64,000 nt of DNA from Mycetocola sp. (GTDB taxonomy: Bacteria > Actinomycetota > Actinomycetes > Actinomycetales > Microbacteriaceae). Both the position numbers and the translations under genes were made by a program. The stretch is taken from NCBI RefSeq assembly GCF_025464835.1, contig NZ_JAODMP010000067.1, forward strand, positions 1-64,000, read 5' to 3'. Each line of letters opens with the position of its first letter. Positions within the stretch are counted from its first letter, which is position 1. Below the pieces are notes generated by a model. That model was not told the DNA's origin. It did not search any database and saw only the letters and a list, made by a program, of their open reading frames with translations. Of the stretch, positions 44,444 through 53,800 are shown one piece after another.

Positions 44444-45073
44444 TTGCCCAGGAAAACACCGGCTGGTCCTCCCAGCGTCCGGGCGCTGGTCCTTCTCGCA
44501 ATCCTTGCGGTAACGGCTCTGACGCTCGACCAGTTCGCGAAATATCTCGTCGTCTCCAACCTGCCGCTGGGCGAGCAGGTGACGGTTCTTGGCGATCTGC
44601 TCATTCTGCAGTTCGTCAAGAACCCGGGGGCGGCGTTCTCGCTCGCCGCCGGCAGCACCTGGATCTTCTCGATCCTCGCTGCCGTCGTCACCGTCGTGAT
44701 CATCGTCTTGGCCAGACGCATCCGTTCGATCGGATGGGCCGTCGTCTTCGGGCTGCTGCTCGGTGGGGTTCTCGGTAACCTCACCGACCGGCTGTTCCGG
44801 GAGCCGTCGTTCGGTCTCGGACACGTGATCGACTTCATCTCCACCCCGTGGATGATCCCTGCGATCTACAACATCGCCGACATCTGCATCGTCTCGAGCA
44901 TGGGGCTGTTCATCCTGCTCACCATCCGTGGGATCAACCTCGACGGGACCCGATCGGTTTCCTCGAAGCCCGGTAACCTGGTGGACGGCGCTGCACAGGA
45001 CGCGGAGAAATCCCCGGCGTCCCGAGCAGGAACGGTCGAGCCGCAGGTCGAACCGCACCGGTCGGACGCCTGA
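44444..45073 (+). CDS. lspA: Lipoprotein signal peptidase II
   Basis: About 209 residues if translation starts at TTG 44444 ([18 protein letters not shown]). No ATG or GTG lies between the divIVA stop and the first membrane helix, so the start is unsure. Four transmembrane helices are visible. Catalytic aspartates are in [12 protein letters not shown] and [12 protein letters not shown]. The loop [14 protein letters not shown] matches the family. A polar C-terminal tail of about 50 residues is longer than in E. coli. It removes signal peptides from prolipoproteins, for example CtaC. The stop TGA shares one base with the rluD ATG at 45073. Confidence 0.9.
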   Translation: MPRKTPAGPPSVRALVLLAILAVTALTLDQFAKYLVVSNLPLGEQVTVLGDLLILQFVKNPGAAFSLAAGSTWIFSILAAVVTVVIIVLARRIRSIGWAVVFGLLLGGVLGNLTDRLFREPSFGLGHVIDFISTPWMIPAIYNIADICIVSSMGLFILLTIRGINLDGTRSVSSKPGNLVDGAAQDAEKSPASRAGTVEPQVEPHRSDA

Positions 45074-45993
45074 TGGAAAACAGGAGCCTGCCCGTGCCAG
45101 ACGGGCTCGACGGCGTACGAGTCGATGCCGGCCTGGCCAAAGTGCTCGGGTTCTCCCGCAGTTTCGCGGCCGAGGTCGCCGAAGCCGGCGGTGTGAGCGT
45201 CGACGGCCGGCAGGCGGGCAAGTCGGATCGGCTCCGCGCCGGAGCATGGCTCGACGTCACCTGGGCCCCGCGGCAGGAGCCGGTCGTCGTCCCGGTGATC
45301 GTGAGCGATCTCGCCGTCGTGCACGATGACGACGACATCATCGTCGTCAACAAGCCCATCGGCGTCGCGGCTCACCCCTCGGTCGGCTGGACCGGGCCAA
45401 CCGTTCTCGGGGCTCTCGCCGGCGCCGGATACACCGTGTCGACGTCAGGCTCGGCTGAGCGCGCCGGGATCGTCCACCGGCTGGATGTCGGGACCACCGG
45501 ACTCATGGTGGTTGCCAAGAGCGAACGTGCCTACACCCACCTCAAGCGCGCCTTCCACGACCGTGAGGTCGAGAAGGTGTATCACGCCATCGTCCAGGGC
45601 CACCCAGACCCGCTCGCCGGCACCATCGACGCGCCGATCGGCAGGCATCCGAGGCACGACTGGAAATTCGCCGTCACCGCTGAAGGAAAACCGTCGGTCA
45701 CGCACTACGAGACCATCGAAGCCTTCCCCAGCGCATCACTGCTCGAGATCCACCTCGAGAGTGGAAGGACCCACCAGATCCGCGTCCACATGGCAGCTCA
45801 GCGGCATCCGTGCGTGGGCGACCCGTTGTACGGCGGCGACCCGACCCTCGCGGCCCGCCTCGGACTCACCAGGCAGTGGCTGCACGCTGCCCGGCTTTCG
45901 TTCACGCACCCGGGCTCGGGGGAGTGGGTGCGCTACGACGCGCCATACCCCGCAGACCTTCAGCACGCACTCGATGTCCTCCGTGAGGATTAG
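45073..45993 (+). CDS. rluD: RluA-family 23S rRNA pseudouridine synthase
   Basis: 306 residues. An S4 domain at the N-terminus (about 10-70: [20 protein letters not shown]) is followed by the RluA catalytic domain (about 85-300) with [31 protein letters not shown] (catalytic Asp), [11 protein letters not shown] and GHPLYGG-like VGDPLYGGD. It isomerises uridines in the large rRNA, likely helix 69, by analogy with RluD. It is coupled to lspA by a one-base overlap, a common actinobacterial pairing. Confidence 0.95.
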   Translation: MENRSLPVPDGLDGVRVDAGLAKVLGFSRSFAAEVAEAGGVSVDGRQAGKSDRLRAGAWLDVTWAPRQEPVVVPVIVSDLAVVHDDDDIIVVNKPIGVAAHPSVGWTGPTVLGALAGAGYTVSTSGSAERAGIVHRLDVGTTGLMVVAKSERAYTHLKRAFHDREVEKVYHAIVQGHPDPLAGTIDAPIGRHPRHDWKFAVTAEGKPSVTHYETIEAFPSASLLEIHLESGRTHQIRVHMAAQRHPCVGDPLYGGDPTLAARLGLTRQWLHAARLSFTHPGSGEWVRYDAPYPADLQHALDVLRED

Positions 45994-46029
45994 GCTTGGT
46001 GTCCAGCCCCTCAGTTCTCCGGAGAAGTC

Positions 46030-49000
46030 TTGCCCTCATCTGACGACTCATTCGTTCACCTCCATGTCCACAGCGAGTTCTCGATGCTCGACGGTGCGGC
46101 GCGCGTCAAACCCCTGATCGAAGCGGCTGTCGCCGAAGGGATGCCGGCGGTCGCCGTCACCGACCACGGCAACATGTTCGGTTCATTCGATTTCTGGAGC
46201 ACCGCTACGGCCGCTGGAATCAAGCCGATCATCGGCACAGAGGCGTACATCACCCCGGGCACCCACCGGAGCGACAAGACCCGGGTGCGCTGGGGAACCA
46301 GCGCGCAGGGCCGTGACGATGTGTCCGGTAGCGGTGCGTACACCCACATGACGCTGCTCTCGGAGACCACAGAGGGCATGCACAACTTGTTTCGGATGTC
46401 GTCGCTCGCCTCGATCGAGGGTTACTACTTCAAACCGCGCATGGACAGGGAACTTCTCTCCACCTACGCAAAGGGAGTGATCGGCACGACCGGCTGCGCC
46501 GGTGGTGAAATCCAGACCAGGCTCCGGCTGGGCCAGTACGACGAAGCGAAAGCGGCCGCCGCCGAATTCCGCGACATCTTCGGCAAAGACAACTTCTTCT
46601 GTGAAGTCATGGACCACGGCATCGATGTCGAACGCCGCACCATGACCGACCTGTTCCGCCTGGCGAAAGAACTCGACCTTCCGCTTGTCGCCACCAACGA
46701 CCTCCATTACACGCACGCCCACGACGCGAAAGCGCACGCGGCACTGCTCTGCGTCCAGTCAGGGTCGACCCTCGACGACCCCAACCGGTTCAAGTTCGAT
46801 GCCGACGAGTTCTATTTGAAGTCCGCGCAGCAAATGCGCCAGATCTTCCGCGACCACCCTGATGCCTGCGACAACACCCTCGCGATCGCCGAGCGCTGCA
46901 ATGTCGAGTTCAACACCAGCGCCAGCTACATGCCCCGATTCCCGGTCCCCGCAGGAGAGACCGAAGAAACCTGGTTCATCAAGGAGGTCGAACGCGGCCT
47001 CGTCGAACGCTATCCAAACGGCATCTCTGACGATGTGCGGGCGCGCGCGAACTACGAAGCCGGTGTCATCGTCCAGATGGGGTTCCCCGGTTACTTCCTC
47101 GTCGTCTCCGACTTCATCAAGTGGTCGAAGGAGAACGGCATCCGCGTCGGCCCTGGCCGCGGATCCGGTGCAGGATCCATGGTCGCGTATGCCATGAAGA
47201 TCACCGACCTCGACCCGATCGTGCACGGGCTCATCTTCGAGCGATTCCTCAACCCCGACCGCGTCTCGATGCCCGACTTCGACGTCGACTTCGATGACCG
47301 GCGACGTGGCGAAGTGATCCGCTACGTCACACAGAAGTACGGCGACGAACGCGTGGCGCAGATCGTCACCTACGGCACGATCAAGGCCAAGCAGGCGCTC
47401 AAGGACTCATCGCGCGTGCTCGGTTTCCCGTTCGGCATGGGCGACAAGCTGACCAAGGCGATGCCGCCGCCCGTGATGGGCAAGGACGTACCGCTCACCG
47501 GAATCTTCGACAAGACGCACCCGCGTTACAAAGAGGCCGTCGACATCCGCACAATCGTCGAGACGGATGCCGAAGCGAAGACCGTCTTCGACACCGCCCT
47601 CGGCATCGAGAACCTGAAGCGGCAGTGGGGTGTGCATGCCGCCGGTGTGATCATGTCGAGTGATCCGCTGATCGACATCATCCCGATCATGAAGCGGGAG
47701 CAGGACGGCCAGATCGTCACCCAGTTCGACTATCCGGCGTGTGAGGCCCTCGGGCTGATCAAAATGGACTTCCTCGGGCTGCGCAACCTGACGATCGTCA
47801 GCGACGCCCTCGACAACATCGAGTCCAACCGGGGCACGAGGATCGAACTGGAATCGCTCGCACTCGACGATCCGGGCGCATACGAACTGCTCGCACGGGG
47901 AGACACCCTCGGTGTGTTCCAGCTCGACGGTGGTCCGATGCGCAGCCTCCTGCGCATGATGAAGCCAGACAACTTCGAAGACATCTCGGCGGTCATCGCG
48001 CTGTACCGCCCAGGCCCCATGGGCGCCGACTCGCACACGAATTACGCCCTGCGTAAGAACGGACTGCAGGCGATCACACCCATCCACCCGGAACTCGAGG
48101 AACCGCTTCAGGAGATCCTCGGTGGAACGCACGGGCTGATCATCTACCAGGAGCAGGTGATGAGCGTCGCGCAGAAGCTAGCCGGCTTCTCGCTCGGCCA
48201 GGCAGACATCCTCCGCCGGGCGATGGGCAAGAAGAAGAAGTCAGAGCTCGACAAGCAGTTCGAAGGCTTCAGCGGTGGGATGCGTGAACGCGGCTACTCG
48301 GACGCCGCGATCAAGGCCGTCTGGGACATTCTCCTGCCGTTTTCCGACTACGCGTTCAACAAGGCACACTCCGCGGCATACGGCGTCGTCTCCTACTGGA
48401 CCGCCTACCTCAAGGCTCACTATCCGGCCGAGTACATGGCCGCACTGCTGACCAGCGTCGGCGACTCCAAGGACAAGGCGGCGATCTACCTCAACGAGTG
48501 TCGCCGAATGGGCATCCAGGTGCTCCCGCCCGATGTGAACGAATCCATCGGCTTCTTCCGCGCCGTCGGCGAAGACATCCGATTCGGGCTCGGCGCGGTC
48601 CGGAACGTCGGCTTCAACGTCGTCGACGCCATCAAGGCAACTCGGGAGCGTGAGGGGGAGTTCACCTCGTTCCACGACTTCCTCCGTAAGGTTCCGCTCC
48701 AGGTCGCGAACAAGCGCACGATGGAATCGCTCATCAAGGCCGGGGCGTTCGACTCGCTCGGCGCGACCCGCCGTGGCCTGATCGAAGTTCACGAGGACGC
48801 CGTCGACAGCGCCGTCAGCCTGAAACGTAATGAAGCCAACGGTCAGGTGGATCTGTTCGGTGGCATCTTCGACCTCGACGCGCCCGCGGAATCCGCACCC
48901 GACCGCCCTGAGTGGTCGAAGAAGGACAAGCTCGCCTTCGAGCGCGAGATGCTCGGGCTGTACGTCTCCGACCACCCGCTCGCCGGCCTTGAACTGCAGC

Positions 49001-49548
49001 TCGCCAAGCACGCCACGACAACCATCACGGATCTGCTCACCTCGGAGCACACCCAGGACGGTGACACGGTCACGATCGCCGGCCTGGTCACGAGTGTGCA
49101 GCACCGGGTCGCGAAGACCTCCGGCAACCAGTACGGGATGATCCAGGTCGAAGACTTCGGCGGAGAGATCACCGTCATGTTCATGGGCAAGGCTTACCAG
49201 GAGTTCGCACCGACCCTCATCAACGACTCCGTGGTCGTCGTTCGCGGGCGGGTCAGCATGCGCGACGACGGAATGAACCTGCACGCGTACAGCATCTTCT
49301 CGCCCGAGGTGGACTCGGGCGGAGTGTCGGGCCCATTGACCCTGACCATGCCGGACGCGCGTGCAACGACCGAACTCGTGACCCAATTGGGCGGCATCCT
49401 CACCCGCCACTCAGGCGACGCGGAGGTACGGCTGAAGCTGGTCCGTGGTGACGTCGCCCGCGTCTTCGAGATCCCTTACCCGGTGAAGGTGACACCGGAC
49501 CTGTTCGGCGAGCTGAAATCGCTGCTCGGCCCGAACTGCCTCGGTTGA
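46030..49548 (+). CDS. dnaE: DNA polymerase III alpha subunit
   Basis: 1172 residues, TTG start at 46030 with GGAG six bases upstream. PHP domain at the N-terminus (FVHLHVHSEFSMLDGA, VTDHGNMFG), then the polymerase palm with PDFDVDFDD (catalytic Asp triad region), GPGRGSGAGSMVAYAMKITD, fingers with YEQVMSVAQ-like YQEQVMSVAQKLAGF, and GMGDK. The C-terminal OB-fold covers about 1020-1110 with VTIAGLVTSVQHRVAKT. It is the replicative polymerase, of the DnaE1 type by length and location. It lies 36 bp after rluD. Confidence 0.98.
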   Translation: MPSSDDSFVHLHVHSEFSMLDGAARVKPLIEAAVAEGMPAVAVTDHGNMFGSFDFWSTATAAGIKPIIGTEAYITPGTHRSDKTRVRWGTSAQGRDDVSGSGAYTHMTLLSETTEGMHNLFRMSSLASIEGYYFKPRMDRELLSTYAKGVIGTTGCAGGEIQTRLRLGQYDEAKAAAAEFRDIFGKDNFFCEVMDHGIDVERRTMTDLFRLAKELDLPLVATNDLHYTHAHDAKAHAALLCVQSGSTLDDPNRFKFDADEFYLKSAQQMRQIFRDHPDACDNTLAIAERCNVEFNTSASYMPRFPVPAGETEETWFIKEVERGLVERYPNGISDDVRARANYEAGVIVQMGFPGYFLVVSDFIKWSKENGIRVGPGRGSGAGSMVAYAMKITDLDPIVHGLIFERFLNPDRVSMPDFDVDFDDRRRGEVIRYVTQKYGDERVAQIVTYGTIKAKQALKDSSRVLGFPFGMGDKLTKAMPPPVMGKDVPLTGIFDKTHPRYKEAVDIRTIVETDAEAKTVFDTALGIENLKRQWGVHAAGVIMSSDPLIDIIPIMKREQDGQIVTQFDYPACEALGLIKMDFLGLRNLTIVSDALDNIESNRGTRIELESLALDDPGAYELLARGDTLGVFQLDGGPMRSLLRMMKPDNFEDISAVIALYRPGPMGADSHTNYALRKNGLQAITPIHPELEEPLQEILGGTHGLIIYQEQVMSVAQKLAGFSLGQADILRRAMGKKKKSELDKQFEGFSGGMRERGYSDAAIKAVWDILLPFSDYAFNKAHSAAYGVVSYWTAYLKAHYPAEYMAALLTSVGDSKDKAAIYLNECRRMGIQVLPPDVNESIGFFRAVGEDIRFGLGAVRNVGFNVVDAIKATREREGEFTSFHDFLRKVPLQVANKRTMESLIKAGAFDSLGATRRGLIEVHEDAVDSAVSLKRNEANGQVDLFGGIFDLDAPAESAPDRPEWSKKDKLAFEREMLGLYVSDHPLAGLELQLAKHATTTITDLLTSEHTQDGDTVTIAGLVTSVQHRVAKTSGNQYGMIQVEDFGGEITVMFMGKAYQEFAPTLINDSVVVVRGRVSMRDDGMNLHAYSIFSPEVDSGGVSGPLTLTMPDARATTELVTQLGGILTRHSGDAEVRLKLVRGDVARVFEIPYPVKVTPDLFGELKSLLGPNCLG

Positions 49549-49619
49549 CACTACGCTCGAACCCGACACCTCCCGCCCGCGCGGCGACCGTCAGTACTGC
49601 AAGAAACGAAGGATTCCCC

Positions 49620-51230
49620 ATGTCGAACCCGAACACGCCCGTTGAGCCTCAAGGCACCGGGCCGGTCCCAGGGGAGCCGCTATCGGCCCCATTCCTGCCG
49701 CAGCCACCCTATGCGCAACCCGGCGGATACCCGCAGCCCCCCTTCCAGGGGCAGGGGCAGGGGCAACCGCCGCAGCCGAACTACTCGACCCAGCCCCAGT
49801 CGCCGCAGCCGTATCCGATGTTCTCTCCACAGCAGCCGGCTCCCGCTCTCCCCGTGCAGCAGCGTCAGCCGCGCCAGCCCCGCCAGCCCCGCCCGAAAAC
49901 CGACCCGAACGGCGTGCCGTACGGGGTCGGCCCGTTCACCCTGCGTGAGGCGGTCTTCCTGGGGGCAACAGCACTCGTCCTGCTTGGGTCTTTACTCCCG
50001 TTCCTCAGCGGCGACTATGCCGATGTCTTCGGCTACGCCAGCGCGTGGGCACCAGCCGGCTGGCTCGTCATCCCGGCAGCACTCGTTCTCGTCGCAGCCG
50101 CTTTTTTGATCGTGGTCCGCCGGATCTTCGGCGTCCGGCGCCTGGCAGTCGGGTCCCTTTCGGTCGACCAGTTCGCTTCGGCGGCATCCGTGGTGACCGC
50201 CGGCTTCTACGTCGGCGCGCTGTTCCTCATCGCCGGATTCCCCGCCTGGTTCGGTGGCGGCTCGGACATCCTCGAGCCGGGCGCCGGGGTCTTCGTCGGT
50301 CTGGTGTTCTCGCTCGTCGCCGTCGCCGTCACAACGTTGGCGCCCGGTCTTCCGGTTCTCGGTGAAGAGTTCGCGAGCCGGCAGGAGACCAGCGCCCACC
50401 CGGTCGCTCGTCCCGCCTCCGCCGTGCCCCGTCGTCCGCGCGCCGAACGCACTGAAGCGGCAGCTGAGCAGCCGGCAGCGCACCCCGGGATGCCCATGCA
50501 GCAGGCCCGCCCCGGCCAGTTCGCCGCCTACAAGCGCAAAGGATCGCAGCCGGCCCCACTGCCTGCCGATGACCACGCCGCACCGTTCTCGGCCGCGCCG
50601 GCAGCCGCCGCGCCGGTCGGCGCGGTCGTCTATCAGCCGGGAACGTCGCCGAGCCAGCAGCCGGTCGACGGGCCGGCGGCAGGCACTGTCGACGCGTCTG
50701 CCGAGCACCGGGCTGTCGAACAGCCCTCCGCCGGGCCGGACGAGGCAACCAGAGCCCTGCCGACGGCTCCCGCCGATGAACCCCGGGCCGTCTCGCCCGG
50801 CCTCGTCGCCACAGACGTGCCAGCCGTCGACCCACAGCCCGTCGGCGCGGTGCCCTTCACCGAGTACACCGACGAGGACTTCGACGACGAAGACCGCAGC
50901 GACGTCACGATCGAGGGCGCACGGAACGACGGGCCGGCACCGCTGTCTGCGCTCGGCCATGTCTCCGCCCGCACCGCGACAGGGCCGGCGGCTGACAGCT
51001 CCGGTCTGATCCAGGAACAGCCCACCGCTGTGTTCTCGACGCAGCCGTTCTGGGTTTATTCGCCGGTGCCGCGCCCTGTCGTCGACGAGGTCTCCGGGGC
51101 CACGGTGTTCGAGATCGGCCCCAGCGCGTGGGCTCTCGCCATCATGGACCGGGGCTCAGAACTCGTGCTTCGCCACGACGACGGCCGAGTCGGTGTGCTC
51201 CGCAATCTCGAGGGAATCACGCGAGGCTGA
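49620..51230 (+). CDS. Pro/Gln-rich membrane protein with acidic C-terminal region
   Basis: 536 residues from ATG 49620, with GAAGGA upstream. The N-terminus (1-105) is Pro/Gln/Gly-rich and disordered. A membrane domain of four helices follows (about 115-285: AVFLGATALVLLGSLLPFL, WLVIPAALVLVAAAFLIVV, VVTAGFYVGALFLIAG, VFVGLVFSLVAVAVTTL). Then comes a long Ala/Pro-rich tail, an acidic patch (TDEDFDDEDRSD) and a small folded C-terminal end with FWVYSPVPRPVVDEVSGA and ELVLRHDDGRVGVLRNLEG. I recognise similar proteins in Microbacteriaceae but no function. The composition resembles membrane scaffolds. It converges on the flavin reductase gene, 2 bp apart. Confidence 0.75.
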   Translation: MSNPNTPVEPQGTGPVPGEPLSAPFLPQPPYAQPGGYPQPPFQGQGQGQPPQPNYSTQPQSPQPYPMFSPQQPAPALPVQQRQPRQPRQPRPKTDPNGVPYGVGPFTLREAVFLGATALVLLGSLLPFLSGDYADVFGYASAWAPAGWLVIPAALVLVAAAFLIVVRRIFGVRRLAVGSLSVDQFASAASVVTAGFYVGALFLIAGFPAWFGGGSDILEPGAGVFVGLVFSLVAVAVTTLAPGLPVLGEEFASRQETSAHPVARPASAVPRRPRAERTEAAAEQPAAHPGMPMQQARPGQFAAYKRKGSQPAPLPADDHAAPFSAAPAAAAPVGAVVYQPGTSPSQQPVDGPAAGTVDASAEHRAVEQPSAGPDEATRALPTAPADEPRAVSPGLVATDVPAVDPQPVGAVPFTEYTDEDFDDEDRSDVTIEGARNDGPAPLSALGHVSARTATGPAADSSGLIQEQPTAVFSTQPFWVYSPVPRPVVDEVSGATVFEIGPSAWALAIMDRGSELVLRHDDGRVGVLRNLEGITRG

Positions 51231-51232
51231 CC

Positions 51233-51727
51233 TCACGCGATGTCGCCCGGGCGGACGTAGCGACGCTCATGGTAGATGAGCGGCTCGTCGTCCGGGCCGA
51301 TCTCGCCGCCCTCGATCTGAACAACGACGACCGCGCTGTTGTGCACGGACAACCGCTCGATGATCGTGCCGGTCATCCATGTGGTGACACTGTCGAGGAT
51401 GGGCAGACCGTCCTCCCCTTCATGCCAGTGGTCACCGATGAACCTGGCGGCGTGATCGCCGCTCATGATCTCCGCGAGCCGGCGGTTCCTGGTGCCGAGC
51501 ATGTGGATCGCGACCCGGTCGGTTGAAGCGATCGCCGGCCAGGAACTCGCGCTCTTCGCCATGTTGAACGTGGCGAGCGGGGGAACGGCGGCCAGCGACG
51601 CGAGCGACGTTGCGGTGAAGCCGACCGGCACTCCGGCCGCGTCCCGTGCGGTGATCACCGCGACGCCGGCGGCGTGGCGGCGGAAAGCCGCTTTGAAAGC
51701 GTCAAGGTCGGGTTGCATCGGGTTCAT
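51233..51727 (-). CDS. Flavin reductase-like FMN-binding protein
   Basis: 164 residues from ATG 51727 (MNPMQPDLDAFKAAFRRHA). The split-barrel flavin reductase domain has HAAGVAVITARDAAGVPVGFTA, TSLASLAAVPPLATFN and VAIHMLGTRNRRLAEIMSG, typical of HpaC/DIM6 types. It probably reduces FMN or FAD with NAD(P)H for a partner monooxygenase, or binds flavin in another oxidoreductase role. No partner is adjacent. A run of about 90 bp separates its start from the divergent hisD; no strong promoter boxes were seen. Confidence 0.85.
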   Translation of the reverse strand: MNPMQPDLDAFKAAFRRHAAGVAVITARDAAGVPVGFTATSLASLAAVPPLATFNMAKSASSWPAIASTDRVAIHMLGTRNRRLAEIMSGDHAARFIGDHWHEGEDGLPILDSVTTWMTGTIIERLSVHNSAVVVVQIEGGEIGPDDEPLIYHERRYVRPGDIA

Positions 51728-51816
51728 CGTGTGCTTTCTCTCAAGACGGATGTCGGCGGGTTGAGGCAGGCGCCCGGCAGCAGCCGGCAAGGCTGGGCAG
51801 ATATGCTGGGTTCGCC

Positions 51817-53127
51817 ATGATCCAGACTCTCGACCTCCGCGGAATCCAGACTACCCGCGCGCAATTGCTGTCCCTCATCCCGCGACCGACAGTGAACGTG
51901 TCTGTCGCCTCCGACGCCGCCCGCCGATTGATCGACGAAGTGAGAGCAGACGGCGAAAGCGCTCTCCAGAGACACGCAGCACAGTTCGATGGCGTGGAGA
52001 ATGTGCGGATCCGGGTGGAGCCCGCCGCGGTCGCCGCCGCCGCCGAAGCCCTCGACCCCGCCGTGCGCGAAGCGCTCGAGCTTGCGATCGACCGGGTGCG
52101 CTCCGCAACCAGCGCGCAGGTCCCCGCCCCGGCGACGACGACCCTCGCCCCTGGCGCCACTGTCCGGCAGCGCTGGCAACCCGTCGACCGGGTCGGCCTG
52201 TACGTTCCCGGCGGCAAAGCCGTCTACCCGTCAAGCGTGGTCATGAACGTCGTCGCCGCCCAGGTCGCCGGCGTCGCATCGATCGCACTCGCGTCCCCGC
52301 CGCAACGCGAGCACGGGGGAGCGGTCCACCCGACCATCCTCGCCGCAGCCGGGCTCCTCGGTATCACCGAGATCTACGCGATGGGTGGGGCGAGCGCGAT
52401 CGGCGCGCTTGCGTACGGCGTCCCCTCACTGGGCCTCGAGCCGGTCGACGTCGTCACCGGCCCCGGGAACATCTATGTCGCGGCGGCGAAACGACTTGTC
52501 CGCGGCGTCGTCGGCATCGACGCCGAAGCGGGCACCACCGAAATCCTTGTCATCGCCGACAGCCAGGCCGACCCATCCCTCGTCGCCGCTGATCTCGTCA
52601 GCCAGGCGGAACACGACGAAGCAGCAGCGTCGCTGCTCGTGACCGACTCGCCGGAGTTTGCGGATGCCGTCACAGCGCAGTTGCGGAGGCTCGCCGAGAC
52701 GACGGAGCACTCCGCCCGCGTCACAGAAGCTCTCGGCGGACCGCAGTCGGCCATCGTCCTGGTCGACGACCTGACCGAAGCCGCCAGGTTCAGCAACGCC
52801 TACGGCCCTGAGCACCTCGAGATCCAGACCGCGGACAACGACGCAGTTCTCGCCAGGATCACCAGCGCCGGCGCGATCTTCCTCGGGGCGCACTCGCCGG
52901 TCAGCCTCGGCGACTACCTCGCCGGGTCCAACCACGTCCTGCCGACGGGTGGCCAGTCGCGGTTTGCGTCCGGGCTCGGCGCGTACACGTTCCTCCGCCC
53001 TCAGCAGGTCATCGAGTACGACCGTGCGGCGCTCTCCGACGTGGCGGCCCAGGTGGTTGCTCTGTCGCACGCCGAAGCCCTGCCGGCGCACGGCGACGCG
53101 ATCACTGCGCGGTTCCCGACCGGCTGA
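51817..53127 (+). CDS. hisD: Histidinol dehydrogenase
   Basis: 436 residues, ATG. Typical motifs: RVGLYVPGGKAVYPSSVVMN, the zinc- and substrate-binding VTGPGNIYVAAAKR, SQAEHDEAAASLLVT with the His/Asp metal ligands, YGPEHLEIQ, and GSNHVLPTGGQSRFASGLG. It oxidises L-histidinol to histidine in two NAD-dependent steps, ending histidine synthesis. No other his gene is adjacent in the window, so the pathway is split or continues elsewhere. A hairpin region follows (53148-53217). Confidence 0.97.
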   Translation: MIQTLDLRGIQTTRAQLLSLIPRPTVNVSVASDAARRLIDEVRADGESALQRHAAQFDGVENVRIRVEPAAVAAAAEALDPAVREALELAIDRVRSATSAQVPAPATTTLAPGATVRQRWQPVDRVGLYVPGGKAVYPSSVVMNVVAAQVAGVASIALASPPQREHGGAVHPTILAAAGLLGITEIYAMGGASAIGALAYGVPSLGLEPVDVVTGPGNIYVAAAKRLVRGVVGIDAEAGTTEILVIADSQADPSLVAADLVSQAEHDEAAASLLVTDSPEFADAVTAQLRRLAETTEHSARVTEALGGPQSAIVLVDDLTEAARFSNAYGPEHLEIQTADNDAVLARITSAGAIFLGAHSPVSLGDYLAGSNHVLPTGGQSRFASGLGAYTFLRPQQVIEYDRAALSDVAAQVVALSHAEALPAHGDAITARFPTG

Positions 53128-53147
53128 GGTGTGCCGGCACCGGCCGC

Positions 53148-53217
53148 CTCGCGCACGGGTGTTTTTGCTGTGCGCTGGGGCGATCGCGCCCGCGCGTGCC
53201 GGTAACACCCGCGCGAG
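53148..53217. terminator. Long imperfect hairpin between hisD and nrdR
   Basis: The arm CTCGCGCACGGGTGTT (53148-53163) pairs with AACACCCGCGCGAG (53204-53217), leaving a two-base bulge, around a GC-rich interior with its own palindrome GGGCGATCGCGCCC. It lies 21 bp after the hisD stop. Its role as terminator is likely but not certain, since only a short T-run sits inside the left arm. Confidence 0.5.
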
Positions 53218-53276
53218 CCTCCCACGGGTGGATGCCGCGCGGGGCCCTGGGCACCGCCCTCGACTAGTCTTGATCC

Positions 53277-53771
53277 ATGTTCTGCCCGTTCTGCCGTCAT
53301 CCCGATTCCCGTGTCATCGACTCCCGGACAAGCGACGATGGACTCTCCATCCGACGACGCCGGCAGTGCCCCGAGTGCGGCCGTCGCTTCTCGACAACGG
53401 AGACTGCCAGCCTCAACGTGATCAAACGCAGCGGAGTGGTCGAGCCGTTCAGTCGGGAGAAGGTCGTCTCAGGTGTTCGCAAGGCCTGCCAGGGCCGGCC
53501 GGTGACGGACTCAGACCTCGCCATCCTCGCGCAGAAGGTGGAGGAGTCCATCCGGCAGACCGGCACCAGCCAGATCGACGCCAACGAGATCGGGCTCGCC
53601 ATCCTCACGCCGCTGCGTGAACTCGACGAGGTCGCCTACCTCCGATTCGCGAGTGTCTACCAGGCGTTCGATTCGCTCGAGGACTTCGAGGTCGCCATCA
53701 CGCTGCTCAGGAACGAACACGAGACCACGGAAGCCGCCCAGGACGCGACTGCGGAGCCGGCGCAGGCGTGA
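53277..53771 (+). CDS. nrdR: Ribonucleotide reductase repressor NrdR
   Basis: 164 residues. An N-terminal zinc ribbon with Cys3, Cys6, Cys31 and Cys34 ([17 protein letters not shown] and CPECGRRF) is followed by the ATP-cone (about 46-136: [37 protein letters not shown]). The C-terminal tail is acidic and Ala-rich. It senses ATP/dATP and represses ribonucleotide reductase operons through paired NrdR boxes. No nrd gene or NrdR box was seen in this window. Normal family length is about 150. Confidence 0.97.
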   Translation: MFCPFCRHPDSRVIDSRTSDDGLSIRRRRQCPECGRRFSTTETASLNVIKRSGVVEPFSREKVVSGVRKACQGRPVTDSDLAILAQKVEESIRQTGTSQIDANEIGLAILTPLRELDEVAYLRFASVYQAFDSLEDFEVAITLLRNEHETTEAAQDATAEPAQA

Positions 53772-53800
53772 CACCGTCTGCGCGGTAACCTTGCACAGGC

